From Nocardia asiatica NBRC 100129 (lineage in GTDB: Bacteria; Actinomycetota; Actinomycetes; Mycobacteriales; Mycobacteriaceae), in contig NZ_BAFS01000001.1 in NCBI RefSeq assembly GCF_000308415.1, positions 1 to 34,122 on the forward strand: a stretch of 34,122 nucleotides of DNA, read 5' to 3'. Position 1 is the first letter of the stretch, and every line of letters begins with the position of its first letter. This document shows positions 8,271 through 19,975 of the stretch, in pieces. The notes under the pieces are model-generated. The model had not been told where the DNA came from and did no database searches. It saw nothing but the letters and a program-made list of their open reading frames with translations. Position numbers and translations under genes: made by a program.

Positions 8271-8616
8271 GGGTGTGTGGAAAGTCGGTCGGACAGCGCG
8301 CCTTCGGAACCGGCCGGGTTTCTCGCAAGGAAGACAGCGCGGACGAAGTACCGACCGACGGGTGATCCACGCGCACGGTCCACGTCGGCACAGCGCACAC
8401 TCGGTCCCCTCATGACTCCCGTCTCATCCCTGCTCCGGACGCGGCCGTCCGTAACGCCGGAGGGTCGGGCTAGGTGCGCGTGCCGCGCGCGGGTACGGTT
8501 TGATGTCGGTCGCCTGTGCCAGACTGCGAAGGCGGCCGATTCGGCAGGACCCTTTCGAGCACCGACACTGACGAGCCGACAACAGATCACGGAACCGGGA
8601 GAGGACAGATCGGGCG

Positions 8617-9792
8617 ATGGAGCTTGCGAGCATGAAGTTTCGGGTCGCCCGTGAGGATTTCGCCGACTCCGTCGCCTGGGTGGCGCGCAGTCTCCCGTCC
8701 CGGCCTCCGGTTCCGGTGCTCGGCGGCGTGCTGCTGGTCGCCGACGAGGACGGTCTCACCGTCTCCGGCTTCGACTACGAAGTCTCCGCGCAGGTGCGGG
8801 TCGCGGCCGAGGTCGCGGGGCCGGGCCAGGTGCTCGTCTCCGGTCGTCTGCTGGCCGACATCACCAAGGCGCTGTCCAACAAGCCGGTCGACGTGTCGGT
8901 GGACGGTACCCGCGTGCTGATCGCCTGTGGCAGCGCGAAGTTCTCCCTGCCCACCATGCCGGTCGAGGACTATCCCCAGTTGCCCGAGGTGCCGCAGCAG
9001 ACCGGTGAACTGAGTGTGGATGTCTTCGCCGAGGCCGTCTCGCAGGTCGCCGTCGCCGCAGGCCGGGACGACACCCTGCCCATGCTGACCGGTATCCGGG
9101 TGGAGATCGAGGGCTCGCAGGTCGTCCTCGCGGCGACCGACCGGTTCCGCCTCGCCGTCCGGCACATCGAATGGCAGCCCGCGCGCGCCGACATCGAGAC
9201 GTCGGTGCTCATTCCCGCCAGGACGCTGTCGGAGGCCGCCAAGACGCTCGGGCCCTCCGACGCGCCCGTTCAGCTGTCCCTCGGCACCGGTGCGGGGTCG
9301 GACGGTCTGCTCGGCATCGTCAACGCGGGCCGCCGGACCACCACGCGCCTGCTCGACGCCGAATTCCCCAAGTTCCGCCAGTTGCTCCCCAAAGAGCACA
9401 CCTCGATCGCCACGATCGCCGTCGCCGCGCTCATCGACGCGATCAAGCGCGTCGCGCTGGTCGCCGAGCGCGGCGCTCAGGTGCGGCTGGAGTTCTCCTC
9501 CGACGGCTTGTTGCTGTCCGCGGGCGGTGACGACGCGGGCCGGGCCGAGGAGTGGCTGGAGGCCGATTTCCGCGGCGAATCACTCACCATCGCGTTCAAC
9601 CCCGGCTATCTCATCGACGGCCTGTCCGCGCTGCACGCGGACCGCGTCACCTTCGGATTCACCACGCCGAGCAGGCCCGCCGTCCTGCTGCCCGCCTCCG
9701 AGGAAGAGCCGGAGGCGCTCGATTCCGGCACGTTCGCGGCGTTGTCGAGCCCGTACATCTATCTGCTGATGCCGGTCCGGCTCCCGGGCTGA
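8617..9792 (+). CDS. dnaN: DNA polymerase III beta subunit (sliding clamp)
   Basis: DnaN forms the ring-shaped dimer that tethers DNA polymerase III to DNA. The 391-residue sequence shows the three-domain clamp fold: [19 protein letters not shown] near the start, [20 protein letters not shown] in domain 1 and [28 protein letters not shown] in domain 2. The C-terminal [12 protein letters not shown] is the strand bordering the partner-binding pocket. The ATG at 8617 follows GGGAGAGGA by 10 bp; a second ATG at 8632 is possible. It lies directly downstream of oriC and ends before a hairpin that separates it from recF. Confidence 0.97.
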   Translation: MELASMKFRVAREDFADSVAWVARSLPSRPPVPVLGGVLLVADEDGLTVSGFDYEVSAQVRVAAEVAGPGQVLVSGRLLADITKALSNKPVDVSVDGTRVLIACGSAKFSLPTMPVEDYPQLPEVPQQTGELSVDVFAEAVSQVAVAAGRDDTLPMLTGIRVEIEGSQVVLAATDRFRLAVRHIEWQPARADIETSVLIPARTLSEAAKTLGPSDAPVQLSLGTGAGSDGLLGIVNAGRRTTTRLLDAEFPKFRQLLPKEHTSIATIAVAALIDAIKRVALVAERGAQVRLEFSSDGLLLSAGGDDAGRAEEWLEADFRGESLTIAFNPGYLIDGLSALHADRVTFGFTTPSRPAVLLPASEEEPEALDSGTFAALSSPYIYLLMPVRLPG

Positions 9793-9854
9793 TCACCTGT
9801 GCACAACCGGGAATCGTGCGGATCCGCGCCGCGTGATCCGGTGCCACCGAGCGG

Positions 9855-9885
9855 CGACGTCGCTGGAGAATCCCCAGCGACGTCG
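9855..9885 (+). terminator. Hairpin after dnaN
   Basis: A perfect 12-bp stem CGACGTCGCTGG / CCAGCGACGTCG with a 7-nt loop lies 62 bp after the dnaN stop. There is no T-run, so it may be a terminator or an RNA-stabilising hairpin. Confidence 0.55.
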
Positions 9886-9919
9886 AAGAACTCCGTTCCG
9901 CGGTGGCTGAGTGCGAACG

Positions 9920-9939
9920 TTATCCACAGATGGTCCACA
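9920..9939 (+). promoter_or_regulatory. DnaA boxes upstream of recF
   Basis: A perfect consensus box TTATCCACA (9920-9928) and TGGTCCACA (9931-9939) lie about 100 bp before recF. They may regulate recF or belong to an extended origin. Confidence 0.7.
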
Positions 9940-10035
9940 GGGCTGCGGCACATCGCACGGCAGTCGCCGGACGCGCGGACAACGTGCCGTTCGGCGGAAA
10001 TGTCCGCTTCGGCCCAGGCAGGGGCGCGATAGCGG

Positions 10036-11286
10036 ATGTTCGTCCGAGCTCTGTCGCTGCGTGACTTCCGCTCCTGGGAGCATGCGGAACTCGAATTATC
10101 CCCAGGTCGAACCGTTTTCTTGGGATCGAACGGCAACGGCAAGACGAACCTGTTGGAAGCGATCGGCTACCTGGCCACTCTCGGGTCGCATCGCGTCGCC
10201 ACGGAAACCCCGTTGATCCGTACCGGGACGGAGCGCGCCCGGATCGGCGCCACAGTGGTCAACGCCGGCCGCGAGCTGCGCATCGATGTCGAGCTGAACC
10301 AGGGCAGCGCCAATCGCGCGCAGATCAACCGCTCACCGGTCCGCCGGAGCAGGGAGATCCTGGGGATTCTGCAGACCGTGTTGTTCGCGCCGGAGGACTT
10401 GGCGCTGGTACGCGGCGATCCTGGGGAGCGCCGACGATTCATGGACGAGTTGTGCACAACTCGCCTGCCCAGGCTGGCCGCGGTCCGCAGCGACTACGAC
10501 CGGGTTCTGCGCCAGCGTTCGGCCCTTCTGAAAACCGCTGGGCGGCATGCCAGGTCGAAGGCGGATCTCGGCACCCTCGACGTTTGGGACGGGCACCTGG
10601 CCGAGCACGCCGCCGTACTGCTCGCTCAACGGCTGCGCTTGGTGCACGACCTCGCGCCGTATCTCGCCGGGGCCTATGCCTCGATCGCTCCGGAGTCGCG
10701 GCCGGCCTCGATCGCCTATCGCAGTGCCGCGCTGCCCCCGGAGTTCCTCGATCCGGCCAGACCGCCGCGTCCGGAGGATACGGAGGAACTGGCGGCGATC
10801 GTGCTGCGCGAACTCGCCGCCGCGCGACCGAAGGAACTCGAGCGGGGGGTGTGCCTGGTCGGCCCGCATCGCGACGAACTGGATCTGCTGCTCGGGGCGT
10901 CGCCGGCGAAAGGATTCGCCAGCCACGGCGAATCGTGGTCGTTTGCGCTGGCCCTTCGGCTGGGGGCGTTCGAACTGCTGCGCGCCACCGGAGCCGAACC
11001 GGTATTGCTGCTCGACGACGTGTTCGCCGAGCTCGATCGCCGTCGCCGCGCCGCGCTCGCGGCCGTCGCGGCCGACGCGGAGCAAGTGCTGATCACGGCA
11101 GCGGTGCCGGAAGACGTGCCCGCCGAACTGGCTGCCGTGCCGCTGCGGGTGGAAACCGTGGGCGGTTCCGACGGCCGCGTCTCGCGCATCGCGCAGGACC
11201 GGCCCGGCAGTGGCGAGGCTGCGGATATGGCGCTCGAGCGCGAAGGAGATCCGATCACCGAAGCGCCGGAATCCCGGGCGCCATAG
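10036..11286 (+). CDS. recF: DNA replication and repair protein RecF
   Basis: RecF is an SMC-like ATPase that loads RecA at single-strand gaps and helps restart replication. The 416-residue protein starts [19 protein letters not shown]. It has Walker A GSNGNGKT at 30-37, the region [20 protein letters not shown] near 117-136, an ABC signature-like segment ([18 protein letters not shown]) and Walker B ([12 protein letters not shown]). The C-terminal ~45 residues (after PLRVETVGG) are a lineage-specific tail. The ATG at 10036 lacks a strong ribosome-binding site, but the N-terminus fits the family exactly. It is in the usual dnaN-recF-dciA order, without the gnd gene that some relatives insert. 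Confidence 0.96.
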   Translation: MFVRALSLRDFRSWEHAELELSPGRTVFLGSNGNGKTNLLEAIGYLATLGSHRVATETPLIRTGTERARIGATVVNAGRELRIDVELNQGSANRAQINRSPVRRSREILGILQTVLFAPEDLALVRGDPGERRRFMDELCTTRLPRLAAVRSDYDRVLRQRSALLKTAGRHARSKADLGTLDVWDGHLAEHAAVLLAQRLRLVHDLAPYLAGAYASIAPESRPASIAYRSAALPPEFLDPARPPRPEDTEELAAIVLRELAAARPKELERGVCLVGPHRDELDLLLGASPAKGFASHGESWSFALALRLGAFELLRATGAEPVLLLDDVFAELDRRRRAALAAVAADAEQVLITAAVPEDVPAELAAVPLRVETVGGSDGRVSRIAQDRPGSGEAADMALEREGDPITEAPESRAP

Positions 11287-11645
11287 TTGTCCACAGCAGG
11301 AATGGACAGGCGATCCGAGTGTCGGCGTCGGCCGCCCTTGTCCACTACAGTGATCAGTCGTCGGGAAGGCTGTTCGAGTTCTCAACAGCCGAAACCGATT
11401 TCCAATACCTGTGGACAACTCATCCAGGCTTGCCGGAACAGTTCAGTGGAGTACGGGCCAGCAACAGTCGAGCAAGCGACCAGTCTCCTCCGAGAATCCG
11501 GCTTTCTGGGCGGCGAACGGGTCATATCGCTGCGAGATCAGGGGGTCGACCCGCTGGCGTTCCTGCACTGGCAACCTTCGGCCATGGTTGGGGACAACTT
11601 GAACAAAACTGGGGACAACCTACCGGCCGCGAAGGGAGATGGGCG
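11287..11645 (+). promoter_or_regulatory. recF-dciA intergenic region with consensus DnaA boxes
   Basis: This 359-bp gap holds a perfect TTGTCCACA (11287-11295) immediately after the recF stop, a near match TTGTCCACT at about 11339-11347 and a perfect reverse box TGTGGACAA (11410-11418). Two GGGGACAA motifs follow near 11590-11620. An open frame through the gap (to 11649, overlapping the dciA start as ATGA) would encode up to 120 residues, but its third codon positions are not GC-biased as in neighbouring genes, so I treat it as non-coding. The DnaA boxes suggest titration or DnaA control of dciA. Confidence 0.6.
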
Positions 11646-12206
11646 ATGAGCGATCAGCCCTCGGAGCCCGGATCCGCAGGTCCGGAGCCCGAATTACGCG
11701 GAATCGATCTGGCTCGGCGTGCCTTGGAAGAGGCGCGGGCCGCGGCGCGGGCGAGTGGCAAGGCGGTCGGTCAGGGGCGTTCGTCGCCGCAACGCAGGCT
11801 GCGAGCCGGCGGCCGCAGACGCACCGGATGGTCCGGCGCGGGCCCGGACGACCGTGATCCACAGCCGTTGTTCAAATTGGCGGGCTCCCTCGCCAAAAGC
11901 CGCGGGTGGTCGAACAAGGTTGCCGAGGGCATGGTGTTCGGCCGTTGGGCGGGAGTGGTCGGCGAGGACATCGCCGCGCACGCCACGCCGGTGACCCTGA
12001 AGGACGGCGTGCTGAGCATTGCCGCCGAGTCGACCGCCTGGGCGACCCAGTTGCGCATGTTGCAGGGCCAGATCCTGGCGAAGATCAATGCCGCTGTCGG
12101 CCAGGGCGTGGTGACCTCGCTGAAGATCTCGGGGCCTGCCGCGCCGAGCTGGCGCAAGGGTGAGCGGCATATCAAAGGGCGCGGACCGCGCGACACCTAC
12201 GGATGA
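11646..12206 (+). CDS. dciA: DciA family protein (DUF721), helicase-loading factor
   Basis: DciA is the ancestral bacterial partner that helps load the DnaB replicative helicase. The 186-residue protein has an Ala/Arg/Gly/Pro-rich, probably disordered N-terminal half. A DUF721 domain follows at about 84-165: [38 protein letters not shown], then [20 protein letters not shown]. The C-terminus GRGPRDTYG is shared with mycobacterial homologues such as Rv0004. The ATG at 11646 follows AAGGGAGA. Its place between recF and gyrB is conserved in actinomycetes. Confidence 0.93.
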   Translation: MSDQPSEPGSAGPEPELRGIDLARRALEEARAAARASGKAVGQGRSSPQRRLRAGGRRRTGWSGAGPDDRDPQPLFKLAGSLAKSRGWSNKVAEGMVFGRWAGVVGEDIAAHATPVTLKDGVLSIAAESTAWATQLRMLQGQILAKINAAVGQGVVTSLKISGPAAPSWRKGERHIKGRGPRDTYG

Positions 12207-12322
12207 CCACCCGGAGAGGTATCTGATACGCGGTGTTACATTTACCCGCAGTGGCGGCGTCACGCCGGTCAGCCGACCGGCCTACTGGATGGACAACGTG
12301 CTCGGGCGCCATCGCGAGGTGC

Positions 12323-12336
12323 GTTTCACGTGGAAC
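12323..12336. promoter_or_regulatory. parS site between dciA and the hydrolase gene
   Basis: GTTTCACGTGGAAC matches the parS consensus at 13 of 14 positions. It lies in the 192-bp gap upstream of the hydrolase gene, about 10 kb from the other two parS sites. Confidence 0.85.
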
Positions 12337-12398
12337 GCTCGCCGGTGCGGCCGAGGCCCGCCGGGCCGAAACGGAATCGTCCGGACAGAAGGGGTTCG

Positions 12399-13310
12399 AT
12401 GACCATCACCACGTCAGTCGGTCCGTTTCCGGCGGCCGCGACTCGAATCGTTCGCCGGGGCGAGGTCGAACTCGCGGTCTACGAATGCGGCAATCCCGAG
12501 GGCGTGCCGGTCCTGCTGATCCACGGCTGGCCCGATACCCATCTGCTGTGGAGCCGGGTGGCGGCGCAACTCGGCGGACGGCACCGTGTGATCGCCTTCG
12601 ACAACCGGGGCGCGGGTGACAGTTCGACGCCGATCGCGGTCGAGGCGTACCGGATCGAGGAGCTCGCGGCGGATGTTCGCGCGGTGATCGACGCGGTCGC
12701 GCCGGGAACACGGGTGCATGTCCTCGGGCACGACTGGGGATCGGTGATCGGCTGGGAAGTGGTCGCCGCGCCGGACGCCGCCTCGGCGGTCGCGTCGTTC
12801 ACCTCGGTGTCCGGCCCGAATCTCGACTTTCTCGGCGCCTACTTGCGTGGTCCTCTCACCGCGGCACGGCTGCGCGGCGCGCTGGCCCAAGCTGTCGCCT
12901 CGGCCTACACCGTGGCGTTCCAGGTCCCCAAGTTGCCCGATCCAGTGCTGCGGGTATTGTCCGGCCGCTGGCCGCGTTTCCTCGCGTTCTTCGACGGCGT
13001 CGACCCCGCGCTGGTGGAGACGGCGCCCACGCTGCGCGCCGATATGATCAACAGTCTGAAGCTCTACCGTGCGAACATCCGCTCGCACCTGCGCCATCCG
13101 CGGCCACGCCCGATCGAGGTGCCCGTTCAGCTGATCGTCGCCACCGGCGACCGTGCCGTGCGGCCGGTGGTCAACGCCGAGGCCGACCGATGGGTGCCGC
13201 GTTTGACCCGGGTCGAGATCCCGGCGCGGCACTGGTCGCCGATCTCGCATCCGGCGGAGCTGGCGCGCCACACCGCCGCGTTCCTCGCGCGGGTCGATGC
13301 CGAGCGCTGA
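12399..13310 (+). CDS. Alpha/beta hydrolase, epoxide hydrolase-like
   Basis: This 303-residue soluble enzyme belongs to the alpha/beta hydrolase superfamily. Visible motifs are the oxyanion-region HGWPD (42-46), FDNRGAGDS near 67-75 and the nucleophile elbow GHDWGS with Asp112 as likely nucleophile. A late acid lies in VATGDRAV and the catalytic His is probably His278 (ARHWSPISHP). An Asp nucleophile in HDWG is the pattern of epoxide hydrolases and haloalkane dehalogenases rather than Ser esterases; the substrate is unknown. The ATG at 12399 follows GAAGGGG and is preferred to upstream alternatives that cross the parS site. The gene sits between dciA and gyrB, which are adjacent in mycobacteria, so it looks like a lineage-specific insertion. 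Confidence 0.85.
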   Translation: MTITTSVGPFPAAATRIVRRGEVELAVYECGNPEGVPVLLIHGWPDTHLLWSRVAAQLGGRHRVIAFDNRGAGDSSTPIAVEAYRIEELAADVRAVIDAVAPGTRVHVLGHDWGSVIGWEVVAAPDAASAVASFTSVSGPNLDFLGAYLRGPLTAARLRGALAQAVASAYTVAFQVPKLPDPVLRVLSGRWPRFLAFFDGVDPALVETAPTLRADMINSLKLYRANIRSHLRHPRPRPIEVPVQLIVATGDRAVRPVVNAEADRWVPRLTRVEIPARHWSPISHPAELARHTAAFLARVDAER

Positions 13311-13438
13311 TCCGGGCCAGTGACTTGCCATGCTCTCTCAGCCCACTTCTGATGGATCGAAAACGGCGTGAGGCGGAACCGAGTCGCCGAAATTCGATTT
13401 CTTGCATCCACGGCGCCGTGAGGGGTGTCGTAGGTGGG

Positions 13439-15651
<2,213 letters not shown>

Positions 15652-15760
15652 GCCCGCGCGTATCTCGTGACGCGCGAACCCACGATCCCGCACTACACCA
15701 TCTTGCGGCGCTCATGACGCCGGACGGGTGCGCGAGCAGCCGCAAGACACAGGAGACCTC

Positions 15761-18274
15761 ATGACCGACACCACCCTGCCCCCGACCGGCGGCGAGCGCA
15801 TCGAGCCGGTCGACATCCAGCAGGAGATGCAGAACAGCTACATCGATTACGCGATGAGCGTGATCGTCGGCCGCGCGCTGCCCGATGTGCGCGACGGTCT
15901 GAAGCCGGTGCACCGGCGCATTCTGTACGCGATGTACGACAACGGGTATCGGCCCGACCGCGGTTACGTGAAGTCCGCGCGTCCGGTGGCCGAGACCATG
16001 GGCAACTATCACCCGCACGGCGACGTACCGATCTACGACACCTTGGTGCGCATGGCGCAGCCGTGGTCGCTGCGCTACCCGTTGGTGGACCCGCAGGGCA
16101 ACTTCGGTTCCCGTGGCAACGACGGCCCGGCGGCCATGCGCTACACCGAGTGCAGGCTCACGCCCATCGCGATGGAGATGCTGCGCGAGATCGACCACGA
16201 GACGGTCGATTTCGTGCCGAACTACGACGGCCGCTCGCAGGAACCGGTGGTGCTGCCGTCCCGGGTGCCGAACCTCCTGATCAACGGCTCGGGCGGCATC
16301 GCGGTCGGCATGGCGACCAATATCCCGCCGCACAACTTGCGGGAGGTCGCCGAGGCGATCTACTGGGCGCTGGAGAACCACGACGCCGACGAGGAAGCCA
16401 CCCTGGCCGCCTGCATGGAGCGAGTCAAGGGCCCCGACTTCCCGACCGACGGCCTGATCGTCGGCAGCCAGGGCATCCACGACGCCTACTCCACCGGTCG
16501 CGGCTCCATCCGCATGCGTGGTGTGGTCGAGATCGAGGAGGACAACAAGGGCCGCACCACGATCGTCATCACCGAGTTGCCCTACCAGGTCAACCCGGAC
16601 AACCTCATCTCCTCGATCGCCGAGCAGGTGCGCGACGGCAAGATCGCGGGCATCTCCGACATCCACGACGAGTCCTCCGACCGCGCCGGCCTGCGCATCG
16701 TGGTCACGGTCAAGCGCGATGCCGTGGCCAAGGTGGTGCTGAACAACCTCTACAAGCACACCCAGCTGCAGACCAGCTTCGGTGCCAACATGCTGTCCAT
16801 CGTCGACGGGGTGCCGCGCACCCTGCGGCTGGACCAGATGATCCGCCACTACGTCAACCACCAGCTCGACGTCATCGTGCGGCGCACCCGGTACCTGCTG
16901 CGCAAAGCCGAGGAGCGGGCTCACATCCTGCGCGGCCTGGTCAAGGCGCTGGACGCGCTGGACGAGGTCATCGCGTTGATCCGCCGGTCGGCCGACACCG
17001 AGACCGCGCGCACCGGTTTGATGCAGCTGCTGGACATCGACGAGATCCAGGCCACCGCGATCCTGGACATGCAGTTGCGGCGCCTCTCGGCGTTGGAGCG
17101 GCAGAAGATCGTCGACGAGCTGGCCAAGATCGAGCTCGAGATCGCCGACCTCAAGGACATCCTGGAGAAGCCGGAGCGCCAGCGCGCGATCGTTCGCGAC
17201 GAACTGCGCGAGATCGTCGACAAGTACGGCGACGATCGGCGCACCAAGATCATCGCCGCGGACGGCGACGTGGCCGACGAGGATCTGATCGCCCGCGAGG
17301 ACGTGGTCGTCACGATCACCGAGACCGGCTACGCCAAGCGCACCAAGACCGACCTCTACCGCAGCCAGAAGCGCGGCGGCAAGGGCGTGCAGGGCGCCGG
17401 GCTCAAGCAGGACGATATCGTCAAGCACTTCTTCATCACCTCGACGCACGACTGGCTGCTGTTCTTCACCAACAAAGGCCGGGTCTACCGCGCCAAGGCC
17501 TACGAACTGCCCGAGGCCAACCGCACCGCGCGCGGCCAGCACGTGGCGAACCTGCTGGCCTTCCAGCCGGACGAGAAGATCGCCCAGATCATCCAGATCA
17601 AGTCCTACGACGACGCACCGTACCTGGTGCTCGCCACCAAGAACGGCCTGGTGAAGAAGTCGAAACTCACCGATTTCGACTCCAACCGCAGCGGCGGCAT
17701 CGTCGCGGTGAATCTGCGCGACGAGGACGAATTGGTCGGCGCGGTGCTCTGCTCGGCCTACGAGGACCTGCTGCTGGTCTCCGCGCTCGGACAGTCGATC
17801 CGCTTCTCGGCCACCGACGAGGCGTTGCGTCCGATGGGGCGCGCCACCTCCGGCGTCCAGGGCATGCGGTTCAACGACAGCGACGAACTGTTGTCGCTCA
17901 ACGTGGTTCGTGACGGCACGTATCTGCTGGTCGCGACGTCCGGCGGTTACGCGAAGCGGACGGCGATCGAGGAGTACACCGCGCAAGGCCGCGGCGGTAA
18001 AGGCGTATTGACCATCCAGTTCGACGCGAAACGTGGCACCCTGGTCGGGGCGCTCATCGTCGACGACGACGACGAGTTGTACGCGATCACCTCCGGGGGC
18101 GGCGTCATCCGGACGGCGGCGAAGCAAGTTCGTAAGGCTGGACGACAGACCAAGGGCGTGCGATTGATGAACCTCGCGGAGGGCGATACCTTGCTTGCGA
18201 TCGCGCGCAATGCCGACGAGCCCGATCCCGATCAGGTCTCCGGTGGCGGCGACACCGGCTCCTCCGAGAAGTAA
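15761..18274 (+). CDS. gyrA: DNA gyrase subunit A with unusual QRDR residues
   Basis: GyrA is the DNA-cleaving subunit of gyrase. The ATG at 15761 follows CAGGAGACCTC and gives 837 residues. The N-terminal breakage-reunion domain contains GNYHPHGD and AAMRYTE, whose Tyr is the catalytic residue. The C-terminal domain contains the GyrA box QKRGGKG and beta-pinwheel repeats. In the quinolone-resistance-determining region the sequence is [13 protein letters not shown]: Val89 and Pro90 occupy the positions of M. tuberculosis Ala90 and Ser91, while the downstream Asp is kept. Nearby, [14 protein letters not shown] departs from the usual VDGQGNFGSPGNDP. The protein is otherwise full length and intact. 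Confidence 0.97.
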   Translation: MTDTTLPPTGGERIEPVDIQQEMQNSYIDYAMSVIVGRALPDVRDGLKPVHRRILYAMYDNGYRPDRGYVKSARPVAETMGNYHPHGDVPIYDTLVRMAQPWSLRYPLVDPQGNFGSRGNDGPAAMRYTECRLTPIAMEMLREIDHETVDFVPNYDGRSQEPVVLPSRVPNLLINGSGGIAVGMATNIPPHNLREVAEAIYWALENHDADEEATLAACMERVKGPDFPTDGLIVGSQGIHDAYSTGRGSIRMRGVVEIEEDNKGRTTIVITELPYQVNPDNLISSIAEQVRDGKIAGISDIHDESSDRAGLRIVVTVKRDAVAKVVLNNLYKHTQLQTSFGANMLSIVDGVPRTLRLDQMIRHYVNHQLDVIVRRTRYLLRKAEERAHILRGLVKALDALDEVIALIRRSADTETARTGLMQLLDIDEIQATAILDMQLRRLSALERQKIVDELAKIELEIADLKDILEKPERQRAIVRDELREIVDKYGDDRRTKIIAADGDVADEDLIAREDVVVTITETGYAKRTKTDLYRSQKRGGKGVQGAGLKQDDIVKHFFITSTHDWLLFFTNKGRVYRAKAYELPEANRTARGQHVANLLAFQPDEKIAQIIQIKSYDDAPYLVLATKNGLVKKSKLTDFDSNRSGGIVAVNLRDEDELVGAVLCSAYEDLLLVSALGQSIRFSATDEALRPMGRATSGVQGMRFNDSDELLSLNVVRDGTYLLVATSGGYAKRTAIEEYTAQGRGGKGVLTIQFDAKRGTLVGALIVDDDDELYAITSGGGVIRTAAKQVRKAGRQTKGVRLMNLAEGDTLLAIARNADEPDPDQVSGGGDTGSSEK

Positions 18275-18313
18275 CCCATCAGCGGCGGCAACGAACGGAC
18301 CCAAGGATTCCCA

Positions 18314-19567
18314 TTGACCACTCCGAATCAGCCGAATGACGAGCGGCACCAGACGAACGGTGTGACCGAGCGGATCGCACCGTCACCGATCCCGCCGCGG
18401 CCGATCCCACGGCCGGTCGCCTCGGCCGAGAACGGTCAGCCCGGCGGTCAGCAAAGCGGCGGTCAGCCGGGCGGTCACCCTGGTGGCGGCCAGCCCGGCA
18501 GCCACCCTGGTGGCGGTCAGGCGGGCAGCCACCCTGGTGGGCCGGGTAGTCACCCGGGCCAGCCGAACGGGCCGCAGTCCGGCGGGCATCCGGGCAACCA
18601 GCCCGGCGGCAACCCGCCGAACGCCCAGCCGCACGAGAGCCGCGAGCAGCAGGGTGATTTCGCGCCGCAGCAGGGCGCGCCGGATCAGGCGCCCGGTGGT
18701 GACGGCCAGGACCGCTTCGACCAGAAGACGGCGCGGATCACCAACCAGGCCCCACAGTCCGCGCCCGAGCGGCAGTCCGCGCCCGAGAGCGAGGACAAGC
18801 AGCCGGTCGGCGCCGCCACCAACGGTGGGCAGCAGTCGCCGTACCAGGACGGATGGTCGCAGCTGCCGCAGCGCGAGCCGCAGTCCAACCTGTACCGTCC
18901 CGGCCAGGCGCCGGTCACCGGACGCCCGAATTCGGGTGGCGGGGTCGGTCTCGGCGGCGGCACGTCGAACGCGCGCACCACCGCCGACTTGGCCGCCAAG
19001 GCCGCGCGCAAGGAAGCGGCGATGGTGAAGTCGGTCGGTATCGACGGGCCAACCCGCAGCATCGCCCGACCGGAGCTGATCAAGGACATGCCGGACCTGT
19101 CCGAGATTCGGCATCCGCTGCCGCCGACCGAGGCCCCCGGGAGCCCGCAGCCCGGGCCGGTCTCGCCCGCGGTTCCGGTCGCGGTGGCCGCCGCGGTCGC
19201 CTCCGGTGAGCCGCTGCGGGCCACGGTGCAGATCCGTCGCATCGATCCCTGGTCGACGCTGAAGATCTCGCTGGTGATCAGCGTGGCGATGTTCTTCGTG
19301 TGGATGCTGGCGGTCGGCCTGCTGTACATCGTGCTCGAGGGCATGGGCGTGTGGGAGCGGCTGAACAACACGTTCACCGACATGGTGTCCCAGGACAGCG
19401 GCTCGGTGGGGCTGATCGACGCGGGCACCGTCTTCGGATACGCGGGCGTGATCGGCCTGATCAACGTGGTGCTGTTCACCGCGCTCGGCACGGTGGGCAC
19501 CTTCATCTACAACCAGTGCTGCGATCTCGTCGGCGGCATCCAGGTCACCCTGGCCGACCCCGACTAG
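18314..19567 (+). CDS. DUF3566 membrane protein with Gly/Pro/Gln/His-rich repeat domain
   Basis: This 417-residue protein of unknown function is normally encoded after gyrA in actinomycetes (like M. tuberculosis Rv0007). The TTG at 18314 follows AAGGA by 6 bp; GTG at 18362 is an alternative. Residues about 37-110 form a low-complexity region of [23 protein letters not shown] repeats, followed by a Gln/Pro-rich segment to about 210, probably disordered. The C-terminal DUF3566 domain starts near 302 ([19 protein letters not shown]). It has two membrane segments (about 316-342 and 373-400) separated by a short external loop. It is probably cotranscribed with gyrA (39-bp gap). Confidence 0.9.
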   Translation: MTTPNQPNDERHQTNGVTERIAPSPIPPRPIPRPVASAENGQPGGQQSGGQPGGHPGGGQPGSHPGGGQAGSHPGGPGSHPGQPNGPQSGGHPGNQPGGNPPNAQPHESREQQGDFAPQQGAPDQAPGGDGQDRFDQKTARITNQAPQSAPERQSAPESEDKQPVGAATNGGQQSPYQDGWSQLPQREPQSNLYRPGQAPVTGRPNSGGGVGLGGGTSNARTTADLAAKAARKEAAMVKSVGIDGPTRSIARPELIKDMPDLSEIRHPLPPTEAPGSPQPGPVSPAVPVAVAAAVASGEPLRATVQIRRIDPWSTLKISLVISVAMFFVWMLAVGLLYIVLEGMGVWERLNNTFTDMVSQDSGSVGLIDAGTVFGYAGVIGLINVVLFTALGTVGTFIYNQCCDLVGGIQVTLADPD

Positions 19568-19579
19568 TCCGGGCCTGCG

Positions 19580-19619
19580 GAACGGCCGGTACCCGCCACC
19601 ACGGGGGTACCGGCCGTTC
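19580..19619 (+). terminator. Strong hairpin after the gyrB-gyrA-DUF3566 group
   Basis: A perfect 15-bp inverted repeat GAACGGCCGGTACCC / GGGTACCGGCCGTTC with a 10-nt loop begins 12 bp after the DUF3566 stop. It lacks a T-run but is a plausible terminator of the high-GC type. Confidence 0.75.
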
Positions 19620-19779
19620 GGCGTTCGCGCCGTCCGCTGACGTAGGCCAAGGCTCGCACTGCCCTGCCAGCGCTGCGGCAAGTGGGCGTGAGTAGGGCAT
19701 CTACCAGCCGTTTTGGTTCAGCGGAGAGGTGTTGTGTAGTCTCTACACGTTGTTGTTCACAGTAAACAACACCAGGTAC

Positions 19780-19853
19780 GGGCCTATAGCTCAGGCGGTT
19801 AGAGCGCTTCGCTGATAACGAAGAGGTCGGAGGTTCAAGTCCTCCTAGGCCCA
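19780..19853 (+). tRNA. ileT: tRNA-Ile (GAU)
   Basis: This 74-nt cloverleaf has acceptor stem GGGCCTA / TAGGCCC and D-arm AGCTCAGGCGGTTAGAGC. The anticodon arm TTCGCTGATAACGAA gives anticodon GAT (19814-19816), and the T-arm is GGAGGTTCAAGTCCTCC. The 3' CCA is not encoded. The position after gyrA and DUF3566 matches ileT of mycobacteria. There tRNA-Ala follows directly; here an integrase gene follows 122 bp downstream. Confidence 0.97.
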
Positions 19854-19975
19854 CCCACGAACCTTCAGGTCAGGACCACATTCGCGGCTCTGAGCATCTG
19901 TGTTATGTCACGCTGGTGTCACAGCAGGGCTTTTACCGCATCTCGAGGCGTTTCCGACCCAGGAGACACCTTCAC

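Larger units (their letters stand above)
7794..8616. other. oriC, chromosomal replication origin between dnaA and dnaN
   Basis: The 0.8-kb gene-free region between dnaA and dnaN is dense in DnaA-box-like sequences: TTGTCCACC (7848-7856), CTGTCCACG (8023-8031), TGTGAACAA (8046-8054), CAGTCCACA (8203-8211), GAATCCACA (8212-8220) and TGTGGA half boxes at 7799, 7821, 7975 and 7997. It is built from a duplicated module offset by 175-176 bp: two 22-bp composite repeats, then a TGTCCAC box, then TTCGTGCACA (7859-7868 and 8034-8043). An AT-richer segment with a DnaA-trio lies at 8221-8270. Position, box density and flanking genes all match known actinobacterial origins. The remaining 8285-8616 holds no clear element besides the dnaN promoter region. 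Confidence 0.95.

Noticed and set aside
11287..11649. 120-residue frame between recF and dciA overlapping dciA by ATGA
   Set aside because: Third codon positions are not GC-biased, the TTG start is a consensus DnaA box, and no family is recognised. Not excluded completely because the C-terminal half looks protein-like.
18440..18620. Repeat array in the DUF3566 gene as a separate DNA element
   Set aside because: It is in frame and encodes Gly/Pro/Gln/His repeats, so it is explained by the protein's low-complexity domain.
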